A DNA stretch of 64,000 nt from Trochalopteron elliotii (taxonomy: Eukaryota; Chordata; Aves; Passeriformes; Leiothrichidae), in NCBI GenBank assembly GCA_024734555.1, contig JANPWX010000639.1, positions 1,067,656-1,131,655 of the forward strand, read 5' to 3'. The translations under genes were made by a program, and so were the position numbers. The notes below the pieces were generated by a model. That model was not told where the DNA came from. It searched no databases and saw only the letters and a program-made list of their open reading frames with translations. Positions within the stretch are counted from its first letter, which is position 1; every line of letters begins with the position of its first letter. Shown here in pieces: positions 47,601 through 61,671 of the stretch.

Positions 47601-50600
47601 GCTGGCTGCTGATTTGGACACCTTCCTTACTGAGTTCTCACACAGATCTGATGGAAGAACAGTTTCCAGAAAGTGTGGAGCCTTTTGGAGGGTTTTGCAT
47701 AGGACAACTTTAAAGAGACACCCAAAAAAGTTAACCCCATAACTTGACCGATTTATTTTCCTCTTCTCTAGAGAGTTAGAGAGCTATTCTTTTGATTACA
47801 CACTCAGGATCAACATTCTTAGACACTGGCTTGAAAGGGGAGCACCTGACACATTGATAGGTAGATGCTTACTTGTTAACAGCAATGAGTTCTGGTGCTC
47901 CTGCCGTAAGGCTAATTTAAATGGAGTAATGAAGCATTCCAATGCCTTGAGGAATCTGGGATAAGTCCTTGAACTAGAGGAGGCAAGAGGAGACATTCCA
48001 GAACTATTTAGGTAGCTCATAGCAGCCTGCATTAAATCCATGTTTCCTCTGGTCTGCAATGCCCAAAACCTATGAGAAGACAGCAAGTTACCTACGTGGT
48101 TACAATCACTCGAGCGTGTGTACCTATCATACACTGATTACTACACAGGTTATTACAAAAAACAAGGCAAGCAATTTTGACAGCAGAAATTCAGTCTGTG
48201 TTCCACTAGCATCTGCTGCCCTATAATATATAATTATTTTCTGTTTTTAAAGTAGATTTGAAACAGTTTTATTATAAAACTTCATATATGCAGAACTGCC
48301 TCCAATCCTCCTCATTCTTCTGGCTTTTCCATGATTCATAATGCTCTTCTATCAATAATTTGAATTACAAAATAATGGGATCAGTATGTGGGGAAGACTG
48401 AAGAAAGGTAAACTGTGGATTCTGGCTTGGGAATGTAGTGTCTGTACCATGAGATTACTATCTGTAGCAATGAAAGAAAGCAGGCAGAATTATTCAGTAA
48501 CTATTCCTGACATTTAGACATTTTGGTGATGTAGACTGGGTTTATGCAAACCCACACGCATATACAGTATCTGAACAGATAGGTCAACATGAGAAAAAAT
48601 GACTGCCACACATGTCCTTGATAACATATGATGAAACCCATATGAAAGCCAGAAAGAAGCAGCACATTTCTAGGAGCTGGGATTGGCATTGCAGAAGGAT
48701 CACTATCTATTGCTCGAGTTATAATGTAAAACTGAGGGCATTCATAGTTGCAGAAGAAACATCAGTGAAACATCAGCTGACTGTAGTTCTCATTCTTCTA
48801 TCAGCAAATTCACATTGCTGCACACCCTGCAATGTGATCATCCTTCTAATTTATGCTCAAATCAGAGCTCTTAACAACAGCAACAGCCCTGCAGGGTAAT
48901 TAAAAAAAAAAAGAAAAGGAAAATTATAGAAAGGAGGTTTACCTCTGTCAGACAGCTTTTCAAGCATTGCAGCTCCTGTTTATGTCTATTCTGAGGTCAG
49001 CTGGCATGGAGTAGCATCAAGCACTGCTTACTCAATGCCAGAATTAGATGAAAAGCTCCAAAGTGGGACTTTCCACACACTGAATTAATGGCTTCTCAGA
49101 GGCCCATTTCAGGGGCCATCCACTGATAGGAACATGCTTTATTTTCTTGTTGAAGGCAAGAATTTTGACACAGTTTTCTGAACAGTGTTAAATTTTCTGC
49201 CCAAAGCAACCATATCAAAATACAATTTAGAAAGCGAGGTATCTATGGGTAAATCAACGAATACCTCTGCTGTTTGCAAGAACTGTATCCATCTGAACAA
49301 CACTGGTCAGTTCCTTATACTGAAAAGTTCTTTACATTAAAGAAAGAAGCTCCTCCCATGTGAAAATTCATCTTTAAACTTGTTGCAGAGTTTATTCATC
49401 CGGGAAAGAAACTGGTGAGTGTTGTCTATTAACTACAGGCAGTCTGGTGGTTGCAAGGCACTGGAGACTTTTGGTAGGTTATAAGGTCCTGCAGGCAACA
49501 GTTAAAGTATAGATGCATTTTTAACAATCATTGTGCAGTTGATTTGCTCACAAAGAAGCACATATGCAAAAATACCACTAATTTTCTGTTATCACTTAGC
49601 AGCTTTACAAACAAAGTGTAAAAGTATTGCGACTATTTGGGGAAATTTATTTTCTCTTCTAATACTGCTTTTGAAATTTAATTAGGATTCAATCTAAGAT
49701 CAACAAGGATATGACAATTAAATAAAAGCATTTGCACCAGTGTGAAAACCTTCTAGGCAGGGGATATTTCTAGGGAAACTGTTTAGATGTTTTTTATAAC
49801 TTCCAGAAAAGCAAACATCTGTCTATCAAGTAATAGTTGCATTGTTTCACCAAGTTTCTCTCCTACAGGTAGTCACTGTGCCTTTTGGAAACATTTTGTT
49901 ATCTCCTTTGTTGTTCCCATGCTGTCTCTTTAAAAACTAAAGTGAATCCAAGTGAATCGACTGGGGTCAATTTTTGTTTTTCATGTGCAGGAAAAACAAT
50001 TCCAAAATAAATTGTGTGCAGAATACCAAAAAAAAACCACCCAAAACAAAGCAACCAATCCTCAAAACGTATGAAGCATGTGTAAAGGAGCCACAGGTTA
50101 AACTGGTCATATTGAAGGCCTTCCTCTGTGGTCTGTTTACTGAACACATATCATTTATACATATTGCTTTCCTGAAATAAGTAGATTTGGCCTATCTACC
50201 TAAGTCAAGATCTGTGGTCTTTGACTTAATTGCTGTTTTTAAGTTGTGTCATAACTCTGAGCCCATTGGTATCCCTACATGTTACCTGTTTGAAGTGTAA
50301 TCCTGCTCCAGTGAAGACTGTTGAATCAGGTGATTTTCCAAAATGCAACTCATCTCGGCCCTGTGGCATCTGCTCATTATGTTTCAAAGGCAAGGTGAAA
50401 TGTCCCATCTTTCCAAAGGATTTGACCTGCTGCCAGGTGATCAGATATGCCCATGGGGCCATTGATTAAACAGTCTTACCTGAAATCCTACGCACAGCTA
50501 ATGAATCTGAAGAGCCCATGTTTGTTTTAGTGTTGTCCTTTCCAACTCCCTGTTTACCAGGTACCTCTTCACCTGCCAAAATAATGCAGGCATTCAGCAG

Positions 50601-53600
50601 CACAATAAATTCTCATTTTTCAGTCTTGAGGAATATTCTATATGTCCATTACTCGCTTGGAAAAATGTAACAAAAGAAAAGTTTGCAACCAGAAAAAAAG
50701 AATCAGATCCTTGTAAAATGTAAACTATGACTGAAGTTTTACACACAAAGAGATTGGATTTGCTCAGCTGAATGTCAGCCTTTTTTAAGATAGTGAAACT
50801 CCATTTTCATGTAAAAAAAATTGTTTGGCAAGTTTCTGCTAAAACTGACTTCAGTTTATATGTATTATGCTAGTTCCCTCAAAATGGTGGCTCAAACCAG
50901 ATCAAGTAGCAAAACAGGGTAATCAGCAACCCAGGCTATGCTCGACATACAGTTCTTTTTAGCTCTTTTGCCCAGCAGTGGATTTTCCCTCCATTAGGCT
51001 CAGCGCATCTCAGAGTTAATAGGAACAGGAGGTGAGATCATGTTCCCTGTTGTTTACAGGCCCAGTGTTAGACATCAACTCCATTTCTTCACATTTCATT
51101 GATCGCTTTCCTTGGTTATGGCTCCAGTAAGATTTAGAAGAAACACAGGTTTAAAAGCAGGGCTTTTGAAAAGGGGCATTTGAATTTCAGCTTACCGCCA
51201 GGTGTGGGTATGTGAAATTAAAGCACTTGTGGCTTCCTAGAGTGCAAAACCCAAGGCCATCTTTCTTTTGTGATGATGGCTTTTGTTCCTTCATTTTAAT
51301 AAAGTATACTGACTCAACAATGGTCATAATCCTCAGCTTGTGTAATCTGAAGAAACATAAGCTCTTTCCAATCTCTCCTGTGGAAAATATGGGATCACAC
51401 AATTTTACCTTTTTTTACAAAGTCATTTCTTTCTTCCTCTCTTTCCCCTGTGGCCTTTTATTACCCTTCTAGCTGGCCACTTAAAGACAAGATGATGTGG
51501 CAGAATTCTCAATACTTGAAAGTGCTGAGGAAAAGTTTTAAACCTGGCTTGGTGACGAAGGGCACAGCCTCTCATCTGAAGGCCAAATTCAGAGGCAGTG
51601 TGGGCACAGGGTTTTGCACTGACCTTTTTATAGTCATGCTCACTTTCTGAATTTGGCCCAGTCTTTTTGGCTAGGAAGTCAAACAATGAGCAAAAAAACA
51701 GTGGTTATGAAACTCCACATTTATTACAGCCACTGATAACTCAGTTTGTAACACACTGTAGTTGTAACAAAAAAAAAAAATCATAATCTTTGACTAAATT
51801 ACTTCACTTGTTTGACAGCTGATTCCCATTAAGCTTTTGTATGGATCATACCAGTAATCTTGATAAACCTCTGATAAGGTGTCCAGATGTCCTAGGTTTG
51901 CCAGTTTCTAATTAGCAGTCCTGGGGTCCTGTCAATTAAAGTTGGTGTTTTGTGCCCAGGGCCATAAAGTGAAAAGTTCTCTGCATCTGATGTCAATTCT
52001 TCAAAGGAGGACCCCCTCCTTACCATTGAATATTGAGTCCCAGTTGGAGAGACTGCAAATTTGATCAGCCTAACAGAAATTACAGGCAAGCCTGGAAACA
52101 ATATTCTCTTGTGTATGTCCTAAGAAAGTGCCATTCTTACTCTAAGCTTCAACTTCGCCTATGGACAGATGTGCCCCAACCTTCCTGGGGAGAGACAGAG
52201 ATTCGCGTCAAGATGACACACTCTGAAAAGTGGAAGCATGTAGATTTGAAGTCCTAGGCCAAATAGTTACAGTTTAAAAGCTGAAAAGAGAAGGGCAAGT
52301 GGGCTACAACCCTTCAGACACGTGCTGGGAGGGGGGAATTACACGCGACCATAGTGGCAATGAATTCAACCAGTCCTTTGTTTTCCCTAAATACCCTTAA
52401 GTCCTGTAAACCCCTCATCCTTTTCTCTCTAGCTCTACTGGATAATATTTCAAGAACAAGCTGACTTGCTGAAATGGAGAGCAATCTAACTCTTGCCATA
52501 GTGTTTAAAATTTAGAGTTTAACTTGACAGATTGAGGTTTCTCTGTTTCTGTAATAAGACAAGCAGGAAGCAGTAGATACAAGCTTTTTCATGATGCACA
52601 AGATTGTAACACCTCTCTTTTAGTGGCATCTTTTGCTTATCCTCTTCTACCTTCAGTTTTTATCTACCATTACATGCGTATTAACACTGGAGTTCCTAAT
52701 CACAGTGCTGTGAGTCTTCAGAAAACAAAAAAAACCAGCTGTAGAACCCCAAAAATATCAGCTCAGGTACTGCCTTTTAATCCATTTTCATAAGAAGAGA
52801 GCTTTTGGTGACAATCCCCCTGTGTTTTCTTTGTTGGGAAAGGTGTGGCCCTGTGAACCTGCCAGGTTGGCGCCACTGTCACCTTCTCCACCCTCTTTCC
52901 ATTCTCCTCACAGCTGCAGGAGAAAAGCAGAGATGTTGCAGAGCACAGAGTGGTCAGAGCTGTCACTGAGATTATCAAGCTCAGCTCACAAAAGATTTCT
53001 CAGCCAAAGCTTTAACAAGGGCAATGAATTGTCACAATGAGAGGTAAATTTGGGTGCCCTCTGAGAGGAGAAGAGTGGCGCTGCAGTGACATCCCACAGG
53101 CATCGTCTGCTGCCGGGAGCACAGGCACAGACACCCCCAGCTCAGGGGTTTGGTGTGTTTCCTCGGCAGACCTGGCTTGTTCCTGTTCAGTTTCAGCAAA
53201 AACTTGCCCAGCCAACTCCACAGAGGAGAGCCTTCAATAGGAAATGTAGCTTGCCAGGAAAGTTAGCTGGTCTTGTGAAATCTCAGAAGGAAAATGAGGA
53301 GCCCCATTTGTCAGAGTTATAAACTGATAAAATTGGAACCTTGCCTCTAAAATAATTTTAATGGTAAATAAAATGCAGCTTTTTACCAAGCAGGCAAGCT
53401 AAGCAAAAAATATAACAATAACAGTAAAACTTCTGAATATCTGTTCCATCATTAGCTCTACAAAGTCTGTTGATGTGGGAAGCAGAAGCCCTGCTTTGTG
53501 GAGATGCAGTTTTTCACTCAGTGTCAACTAAACTGTTTTATGTCCTTCATGTACCCGTTATGCTGTGCAAGGACCTCACTGGGCAATTTCCACTCATGCT

Positions 53601-53724
53601 GCTGCTGCCTGGTATCAAACTCGCCACAAGTTTTGCATTCTTTTTTAAGTGCAGTGAACTACAGTAGTTCAGACCACAAAAGACTATTGTTGAATGTGTT
53701 ACAAAAAGAAAGATTTATAACCTG
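47601..53724. other. Unique non-coding DNA
   Basis: About 6.1 kb with no recognised interspersed repeat. Short A-rich tracts lie at about 48901-48920 and 51769-51780. A cysteine-rich open frame at 50230-50469 starts at TTG and is discussed in the findings. Other open frames are under 90 codons. Confidence 0.6.
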
Positions 53725-53814
53725 TGCCTTTTTTCTTTCTTTCAACAGATAAACACGAACACAAAAATTATAGCAAAAGCTCCTACAGTCCAATAATTAA
53801 AATGAAAGGTTAGT
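53725..53814 (+). other. Candidate 60-bp exon (53749-53808) with strong acceptor and a donor
   Basis: A strong acceptor, GCCTTTTTTCTTTCTTTCAACAG (parts: GCCTTTTTTC, TTTCTTTCAACAG), ends at 53748. Exactly 60 bases follow, and then AAG|GTTAGT at 53809. Only one frame is open across the segment: two bases, then KHEHKNYSKSSYSPIIKMK, then one base. This gives a symmetric phase 1-1 exon that could be included or skipped without a frameshift, as in many alternatively spliced cell-surface proteins. I do not recognise the peptide. The GTTAGT donor is weaker than GTAAGT, and chance pairs of this kind do occur in 64 kb. Confidence 0.27.
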
Positions 53815-56365
53815 CCCCACAGTAAGAGGTACTAAGGTCTGCAAGATGTCCTACAAATTGAAACTGACTGTGAAACTTGAAAATAATAAGGGTACCAATT
53901 AGCTGTATGTGATCATCCCCTTTTGTTTACCTAAGGCATATTCTTTTCTTGTTGTTTTTGCTTACATTGTGTTTACAGTGTGAATGAGCCACACATTCCT
54001 GGTGTTTACCATCCAGTATTTCACATTGGGAAGGTGGCAGTTAATGCTCAGTTCCTGATTTGACTCTTATGACAGCTGCAACTGCAAATATCTGGGGGCA
54101 AAACAGAAAGAAGCATTTATAAACCACATATTTCTCTCCAAAAATATAATATCCACTGAAAAGGAGTTGAAAATCTTCCTTAATGCAGTACCACAAAAAA
54201 TTAAGCACTGAACAAGACTAAAATTCATATTTCATGATCTGTCCAGTGAACTAACTCATCTGATGTACAAATTAGGGTGCACAGTAAACAAGCTCCTGTG
54301 AAAAATTTCTTGTCCTTCCTGATTTCAATGACATGTGAAATAAAAATCTTCTAGTCTTTTCTAAAGACGTAATTTGTAATTTTAACAAAATGTTAAGGAC
54401 CAGCTCAGCCCCTGGACAGATTAACTTTTACTATGTTTTTGACTCTCAATAAAACAAAAGACAAGTTTCTCTCATGGTATGTTAGCATTTTGTCATCAGA
54501 CCCTTGATGGGGTCAGGGATTAGAGAGTACAGTTACTGTGAGTTACTGAGACAAGCTAAATAAAATCCAAGCAGGATCAACTGGCCTTTAGCAGCACTCA
54601 TGAGGGTCTGAGTTTGGATTCAGTTGTATTTGTGATTCTTGTTGATTTTTGTTTTGGTTAATTGCCCTCTCTGGCATCTCCAGTCTCCAGCACAGCTGGA
54701 CACACACCTACCAGGACAGACCAATGCCTTGGCAGAGATTTCCACCACAGGCAGCTCTAGCTCAAACCCTGGTCAAGGTCAAAAAGGAAGAGTGACAGTG
54801 GGGGTCTTAGAGCTATTCCCTGGAGGAATTCTTTCCACGCCACTGGTATGCACACAGATACAGCCTCCACCCCATGAGCTTGGGAGTCAGGGGTTAAGAG
54901 AGTTCCTGACCACTTCCTGCAGCCCTGAAGCAACAGGGCTGCTGCTGGTCAGGATGGCATCGTGTCAAGACAGCCGTATGGGAGTCTGGCACAATCTCAG
55001 GGGATGCTCTGCCTAGTTTTGAGCAAGCCTGTGAGCCCCTCCCTTTTCACTAAAGTTACTCTACTGCAGAAGATTACACCATAAACAAACATTTTGGCAA
55101 AGGCCTCCCAGAAAGGTCCCCAGTCCTTTAGCAAGGACAAGGAATTTGTTCAGAGGAAGTTCTGACCCCAGTGCTGGGAGTGAGCTGTGCAGTGCAGGAT
55201 AGCTGCCTCTAACCAGGAGCACTGGGCAGCAAAACCCTCCCACCTATTATCACTTCTGACTCACTCAACCCATTCCCAAGGAGAATTTCCCAGAGAAACA
55301 CACTTAACATACTCATACATACAGACAGTGGTGCTTATGAATCTCTCTACTATCATCACTGCTCTGCAAAGCCAGTGGTGTGGACTGAGAGCTGCAGTGA
55401 CACAGCTCCTGCAGAAGCACACGTCCCACCCCTGAAGGGATCAGACATCCCAGCTAACATCCTTAACTTTCCTCACCCACATCTTTTGTAGCCCTTCCTC
55501 TTCCCCCTCCCCCATGTTTTATTTTTTTAACTGACACTTTTCCTTAAATACCTGGGGCTCCTTCTTTAGTCTGACTTCCCTCAGGAATGCTACCATCTCC
55601 ATCTCCTTTATGAACTACTGGACCTTGGCATCCCTCCAGCACTGGAGTTAAGAAAGACATTTTCTATTCAGCAGCTCTGACTCCATCACATATGTCTCTG
55701 TAGAGTAGGTCAGAAGGCAAAGCCTGCAGAGCGCAATAATATTTGTACTGCTGTCTAATCCTAGAGGGAAATTGGTAGGAGGGAAGCAGTTAAGAGAATG
55801 CCAAGTACCTCCAAACCACAGGGCTCTGCAATAAAAAGGGGAACAAAGAGAGATGGCTCTAACAATACCCACAGTGTTTCTTAATCTAATTATGTTTTCA
55901 CTCTCATTTTTGTCATCATAAGAAATGCCCCACACAGGTTTTTGTTATCTTTTCCTCTTCCATAGGTAAAGTTGCTCACCTGGTTAAATAAAAATATGCA
56001 AGTGAAACAGTCCAAATATATAGCAGATGCATAAGCATGCCTTGAGAAATGATTGCTGGAGACATAAAATCTGATTTTTTTCTCCTCCATAGTTCTTTTC
56101 TTCTTCCTGTGGTGAAAATGTACCTCTCTCAGAAATGTGCCTGTTTTCTCTTGGAGTGGTGGTCTTGCTTCAGGCTTGAATTATAGCATATATATATATG
56201 AAAGACGGAAGAAGGCTTACCCTTTCCAGCATCGAGAGTGGGGAGACATAAAACAGCTCACTTATCTATTAGAAATGCATCTGTTGACAAATTTTACTCT
56301 CTTAAAGGCTGAAAGTAGAGGAATGAACTACTGTCTGTAGCTTCCTGTTCCTGAATATGAAATCG
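53815..56365. other. Unique non-coding DNA
   Basis: No gene or repeat family recognised. A 125-codon open frame at 54639-55016 starts at a TTG and has no known domain. Confidence 0.6.
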
Positions 56366-56439
56366 TAAAAATAAAATAAAATAAAATAAAATAAAATAAA
56401 ATAAAATAAAATAAAATAAAATAAAATAAAATAAAATAA
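56366..56439. repeat. (AAAAT)n pentanucleotide microsatellite
   Basis: About 14-15 nearly perfect AAAAT units over 74 bp. Because the unit is not a multiple of three, minus-strand reading gives a FYFILFYFILF peptide, part of the 146-codon open frame at 56294-56734, which is therefore an artefact. The purity suggests a young, probably polymorphic array. Confidence 0.98.
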
Positions 56440-59400
56440 TTCTTCCTAATTCTCTACAGAAGGACAGAAGTACCATTTCCAAGTCACAAAGATCCTGAGT
56501 TAAAACTATCACTTTGTGTTGCTCTGTTAGTTTGCAAGAAGAGAATTGTGCAAGAAAGAAATGAGACAATCTGTCCAGTGAGAAATTTCTGTAATCACTG
56601 TGAAAAGGCTTGCAATAAGATATTAGAATGTAGTATCCTAGTAAGTATACATGACCTTGACTGTTTTGTTCCACTACCCTTCCTTGGAAAAAGCAGTCAG
56701 AAATTAGGAAATGACATCTCTTAATTCTTCTCATTTCATCTACAGAGTTAGTCTTTCAGTTGATTTCAGTAAGTCCTCTCCATCTAGAAAGAGCAGAGCA
56801 AGTTTGTTACCTTTCTTCCCTCAACATCAGTGTGTGGTTTCCCATTTTCACTGGTTCTGATGAAGTGAAACACCCCAGGCTCAGCTCAGCTGCCCAAATG
56901 TCTGCCACAGCACTGAGCATCCCCCTCAGCCTCCTGCTGTGGGAAGTCTCAGAGCTCTGTTGCATAAACTCTAATCCACTCAGCAGGATCAAACTCACTT
57001 GAGAGAGATTTCTGGTCCAGAACTACTGAAAATAGATCCTGTCATCCCAGATACTGCTAGCTTCAGAATCACAGAAAAACATTCAAGAAAGGACAGCCTT
57101 GACATGACTGTAGATCTCTCAGGCTTTACAGACAAAATGGACTACACACTTGTATACTCCATCTCTGCCTTTAACAATGACAGGAGGGTGAGCATTGGGT
57201 CACCTTTTGGGTCTTTGTTCAATGCACACAGCGTTACAGAACAAGACAAGGGGTCAGTTTTCAAGGTGGATACCGAGAAAACTTGCTGCAGAAGGGGCAA
57301 GAATCATTAAAGTATTTATTTGGAGAACCAGCTCCAAATGATACGGGCAGTTTGTTTCTGAAATGTGGAGACATTGAAAACATTTTTCCCCTCATGTTTG
57401 GTTTATTTCAAGTACATTTTGAGGCACACAAAGTAGGAACAGAAGAAGAATGTTGTATAAGTGAAAGACCCTTTCCACTTTCCTTTCCACTTCATCTTTA
57501 ACAAGATTCCTGATCTCTAAGTTTCTCAGGAATACGCCACCATTCCCAGCCTGTCATTAAAATGTGTTTGCAGAGAATACATTCTGCAGAGAAAAAGTAC
57601 CAAGACATGAGCAGCATGCGGGGCAAGATTAAGCAAAAGGAAGTCAGAGGCAAAAGTGTCACTATCTCTTAATCAAAGAAATAAGAGATGAAAAACTGAC
57701 TTATCATCTCCCTGCTGAGGTTGGTAAGCTGGATATGCTGATCTGAGACTGCATTACATAAGTGCCTATGTTGATGCATACCAAGATGTATAATCCATTA
57801 GGATGTAATGTGGAAAGAAACAATTTGGTCTGAAGATAATGTATGAAATAGAGCTGCAGTGAAATGCACTAAAGTTTTTTTGAGGATGGAGGTGAAAAGC
57901 AATACATTGTAAAAGAAATTAGATATTTGAAACTAATTTTCTTCCTTTTTCAAATGAATCCACAAAAACTAGATGTAAACTTTCCCCCCCTGCCAGTTCT
58001 GTGAAAGTTTGGCTTCTAAATAAAAGAAAAAAGGAAAAAAAACACAAAGGACATAATTTCTTTTTTTTAAAGATGTGGATCAGGATGCCATGTCTTAACA
58101 TCCATCTGTAATATTATAAGCATCCAAGTGTAGATTAATTTTTTATAAATCCCTCTTCTACTCTAGTTGGTGATGGCAGATTTCAAGATATGAGATGTGC
58201 TGCTCCAGCCTGACGGATAAAGCTGAAATCTTTCTAATGTTTGAAAATAAATCAGACTAGTAGACATAAGACTTGGTGGAGGATGGGGGGGGAAAAAATT
58301 GCCTTTAGTTAGATACAGAATTGTACAGAATTGTACCTGTCCTACTGCAGGGTTTGTTCCTCAGGAGCATCCATACTCTCTAGTATGGTCCTTTGGTTTT
58401 GTTTGCTGACAATTTGAGCTGAGAACTTTGACTGCATACCAGGGGGAAAACAACAATTCGGAGCTGCCTTAGAACTGTTCAGATCTCCCACAACAAGAGG
58501 AAAAGTTTGCTGTTCTTCCTGAGCTGAATGGAGCCACTCCCTTCTGCCTCCATTACCTGGACCAGGAAACCCCTGTTACAGGTGCCTTCCCTGAAACAGT
58601 GCTGCACACAGCTCACAGAATGCCAGCACAGCCAAAATAGCATGCAGGATTTATCACAAAGCAGAAATAAATGTGAAGGTGAGAGGAAAACGTCAGAATG
58701 CTGCAACACAGGTAAAAGCCAGAGCACTGCCCATCTCTTCTGCCTCTTATTGCACTGGGCTTTGAAGGCTGCAGTCTGCTCTGTCATGACTGCAGAGAGA
58801 ATTTCAACTTGAGTTTTGGCCTGGTTCCAGGCAAGATAAAAGAGACTAATTATTGACAGGTTTTGCAATATTTTTACATTCAACTATGCATTTATGTCAC
58901 AAGTCACCCAGGTCTTCTCAACTGATTTGATTCTCATAATGTTCTGATTAAAATTTAAGAAGGCTTGGTAGATACATGTGGCTTGATTTTTCAAAGATGC
59001 TTTGTTTCTCACAAAGAGACAGCTTGCTCATAAAGCTAGAATAAATGCAGGAGCAGTAGCAAGCAGGAGCAAAGAGCCAGGAATTACAGTGCACAGCAAT
59101 CAAACACAGCATGGAATGAAGTGATGAATATTTCAGATGTGTTAGAGTGGCTCTAAAGTCCTCGCTATTTTTAGTGACCTGCTAGAACACCCATATCCCC
59201 ACATAGGATAGAACATTTTTTTCTTCTAAGAGTAAACTTGTTTTCTACAGGTCCTGGGGAGATCTTTTCCTCCTGGGTGCTGCATCACATGAGGGTTTGG
59301 GGTATGCACCAGACCTGCAATAGATGCCGAGGAATACTTCTTTGCTGAGTCACTTCACAGGGTCACACAAGAGCATTTTGCTCTGCTAATAGTTGTGATC

Positions 59401-61610
59401 TCATTAGCTCTTCCCCTTCACAAGCATCTCATTCACCCACTAAAATTGTATACACAGTCTAGTCATTATCCCATTTCAGTTGCCTGGATTTTAAGCTCTG
59501 CTCTGTTCCTAGCTCTTCTGTGATGGGATCAAGCATAAAACAAATCTGCTCCTGAGTCTTCCTGTCAACAAATGAAAGAAAGACTATAAACTATCCTCTT
59601 CCTAATCTACTATTTCAGCATATTAGCTAACATAAACCTGTTCCAGTGACCCATGTAATAGCCACACTGACATTTTATGCTTGGTTTCTCAGTTCCATAT
59701 GTACATGATTAAAAACTACAAGGTATCTCTTTATACAACTCTATTAATAGCTTGGAGAAATTTTTGCTTAGTTTTTAGGATAATGTGCTTTGAATTTGAA
59801 AGGCAGCTTGCATTCTGGTGTCAGAAGCCACTGCAATATACATTTCAGCTTCCTTCAGTCAGCCACAGCAAGAAAATTGATGGCCTGTTCTCCAGGACTC
59901 ATGTGTTCCTCCTTGGCTGCTGTCTCCCACGCTGCTGGTGTGTATCTGCTGTTTTCACTGGAAAAGAATGCAGGACATTCAAGCTATTCCAAGCAGTATC
60001 CTTGATGTCTGGACTTCATGGGAATGTTTCACACCGCAGTTATTGCTAGCTGCTAAATTTCATACCCTGGATTGGTTCTTTTGGCAGCTCCCTCTGTTCT
60101 GCTCTCTGGGCACACACAAGCCATAGCAGCCTTTGCTGCAAACACGAGGTGTGTCACCGTCTCTCATGCTGTTGCCAGCAGGGAGACCCAGCTGATGGCA
60201 TCCTGCTATGTGGGGAGAAGATAAAAGAGAAAAAATAGATGGAAAGAAAAAGAAACAGAGAAGTGTTTCTTCTATTTTATTTGAATAAATAAAATCTGTC
60301 TTTGCTGTAATCTCCAGGAAAGGCTTTCAGCTCATTCCAAGGAATAACTTGAAATTTCAGCACCTTAGTGCAGTTAACAGGTATTTAGGCAAATGTGTGT
60401 GTGTACAGGAGGAGAAGTAAGGAGACAGCAGCTGTGTCTGAGAAATTCTGGCCTTCCTCATGATCTTCTCTGTGTTATCAAAAAGCTTTTTAAAGCAGTT
60501 GCTCTCTGAAGAATGACTGGAAAGCCTTGGAGGAGGCAGGGGGCCATAAATGTACCCTGCCACATCCACCACTTGCACATCACTTCTGTGGCTAGTGCTG
60601 TCTGCTGTTAGGAGGTCAAAAGTCAGGCTGGGTTAACCATTCTTTATGGTCTTAAAGCTGGCAGCACATCAAAATATCTTTAACACTGCCTTGACATTGC
60701 AAGAATGAAGAAGGGGCATGGGAAGAGAGGGTTTCTATTTGAAGCCGTTCCTGTAGTTGATTTGATTGATACCAGAGAGATAATACAAAGCTTGGATGCA
60801 GACTGAGTTTGTCAGAGTTCATGGGTCTTCAGATGGAGAGATGGGTTCAGCTCCTCAAATTAGGGGCTAAAAAAAGTTCAGATGCCGATCTGGTTTGCAA
60901 TTTTTGTGTAGACTGTGAAAAATTAGGGCTTTGGACTGAGTTCACAAGCTGCACAGAAAATAAACTATTGTTTATACCACAATGAAAAAACCAAGATAAT
61001 TATTATTAGGAAGCTGGGTCTACGTTCCATTAAAAAACTCTGAAAATCCCACAGGCTGTGGTGAGAAGAAAAACAGAGCAAGACAGGAGTCTTTCAGCAG
61101 ATTTTTAACAGGCCTTTAGTGATGTTTTTTCCTTTCACTTGGAGTGCTTCTATATAGTGAGATAGTTGCAAAGTGCCATACAAAAATCTGCTGAGCACCA
61201 AGACTTTCCTCAAAACATCTCAAACCCAACAGCAGCTCTCAGAGAGGGGAGCCTGCCTCCAGTCCTGGCAGGTCCACTGCAGCCACAAGCCACTTTCTTG
61301 CATTCTTCCCAGCAAGATTTTGAGAGCTGACATCCTGATTTCCCTCTGCAGTCACCGGAGGGAGAGGAGCACATTTCCAGAAGGCAAGACAGATACTCAG
61401 CTGTGACACAGAGTAGTTCGGCACACAGCACTGAATTCAAAGGTGGTGTTTGGGTTATCTACATTCCTCAGGAAATCAATAGAGACACCCAAATTAAATG
61501 CCATTGTTCTTCTGTAAATACTGAATGGATTAGGCATCTTTGTCAGCCATGAATTGGTGTAAACCCAAAGAATATAAAGCTATGAGAAAACTACAGATAT
61601 GAGAAGGGAC
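56440..61610. other. Unique non-coding DNA
   Basis: About 5.2 kb without a recognised repeat family or gene. Open frames reach 134 codons (58479-58883, minus) and 122 codons (59681-60049, plus) but carry no domain that I know. A short tandem ACAGAATTGT pair lies at about 58316-58335. Confidence 0.6.
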
Positions 61611-61622
61611 AAAAAAAAAAAA
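61611..61622. repeat. Poly-A tract
   Basis: An A12 run followed by GGAAAAAGGAAAG. Low complexity just before the MIR fragment. Confidence 0.9.
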
Positions 61623-61671
61623 GGAAAAAGGAAAGAACTGGGTTCAGTCCAGTTCAGATCTTTCCTGCTAG

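Noticed and set aside
56294..56734. 146-codon minus-strand frame with FYFILFYFILF repeats
   Set aside because: Much of its length is the AAAAT microsatellite read on the minus strand.
57065..57090. AGAATCACAGAAAAACATTC, resembling the start of an antisense CR1 tail
   Set aside because: Similarity stops after about 12 bases, and the rest of the CR1 end is absent.
56942..57310. Protein-like plus-strand frame
   Set aside because: Begins at TTG after an in-frame TAA about ten codons upstream. No domain, and length is within chance.
60840..60950. Faint resemblance to an old sauropsid repeat (GTTCAGATGCCGATCTGG)
   Set aside because: Similarity rests on one short phrase that I cannot extend.
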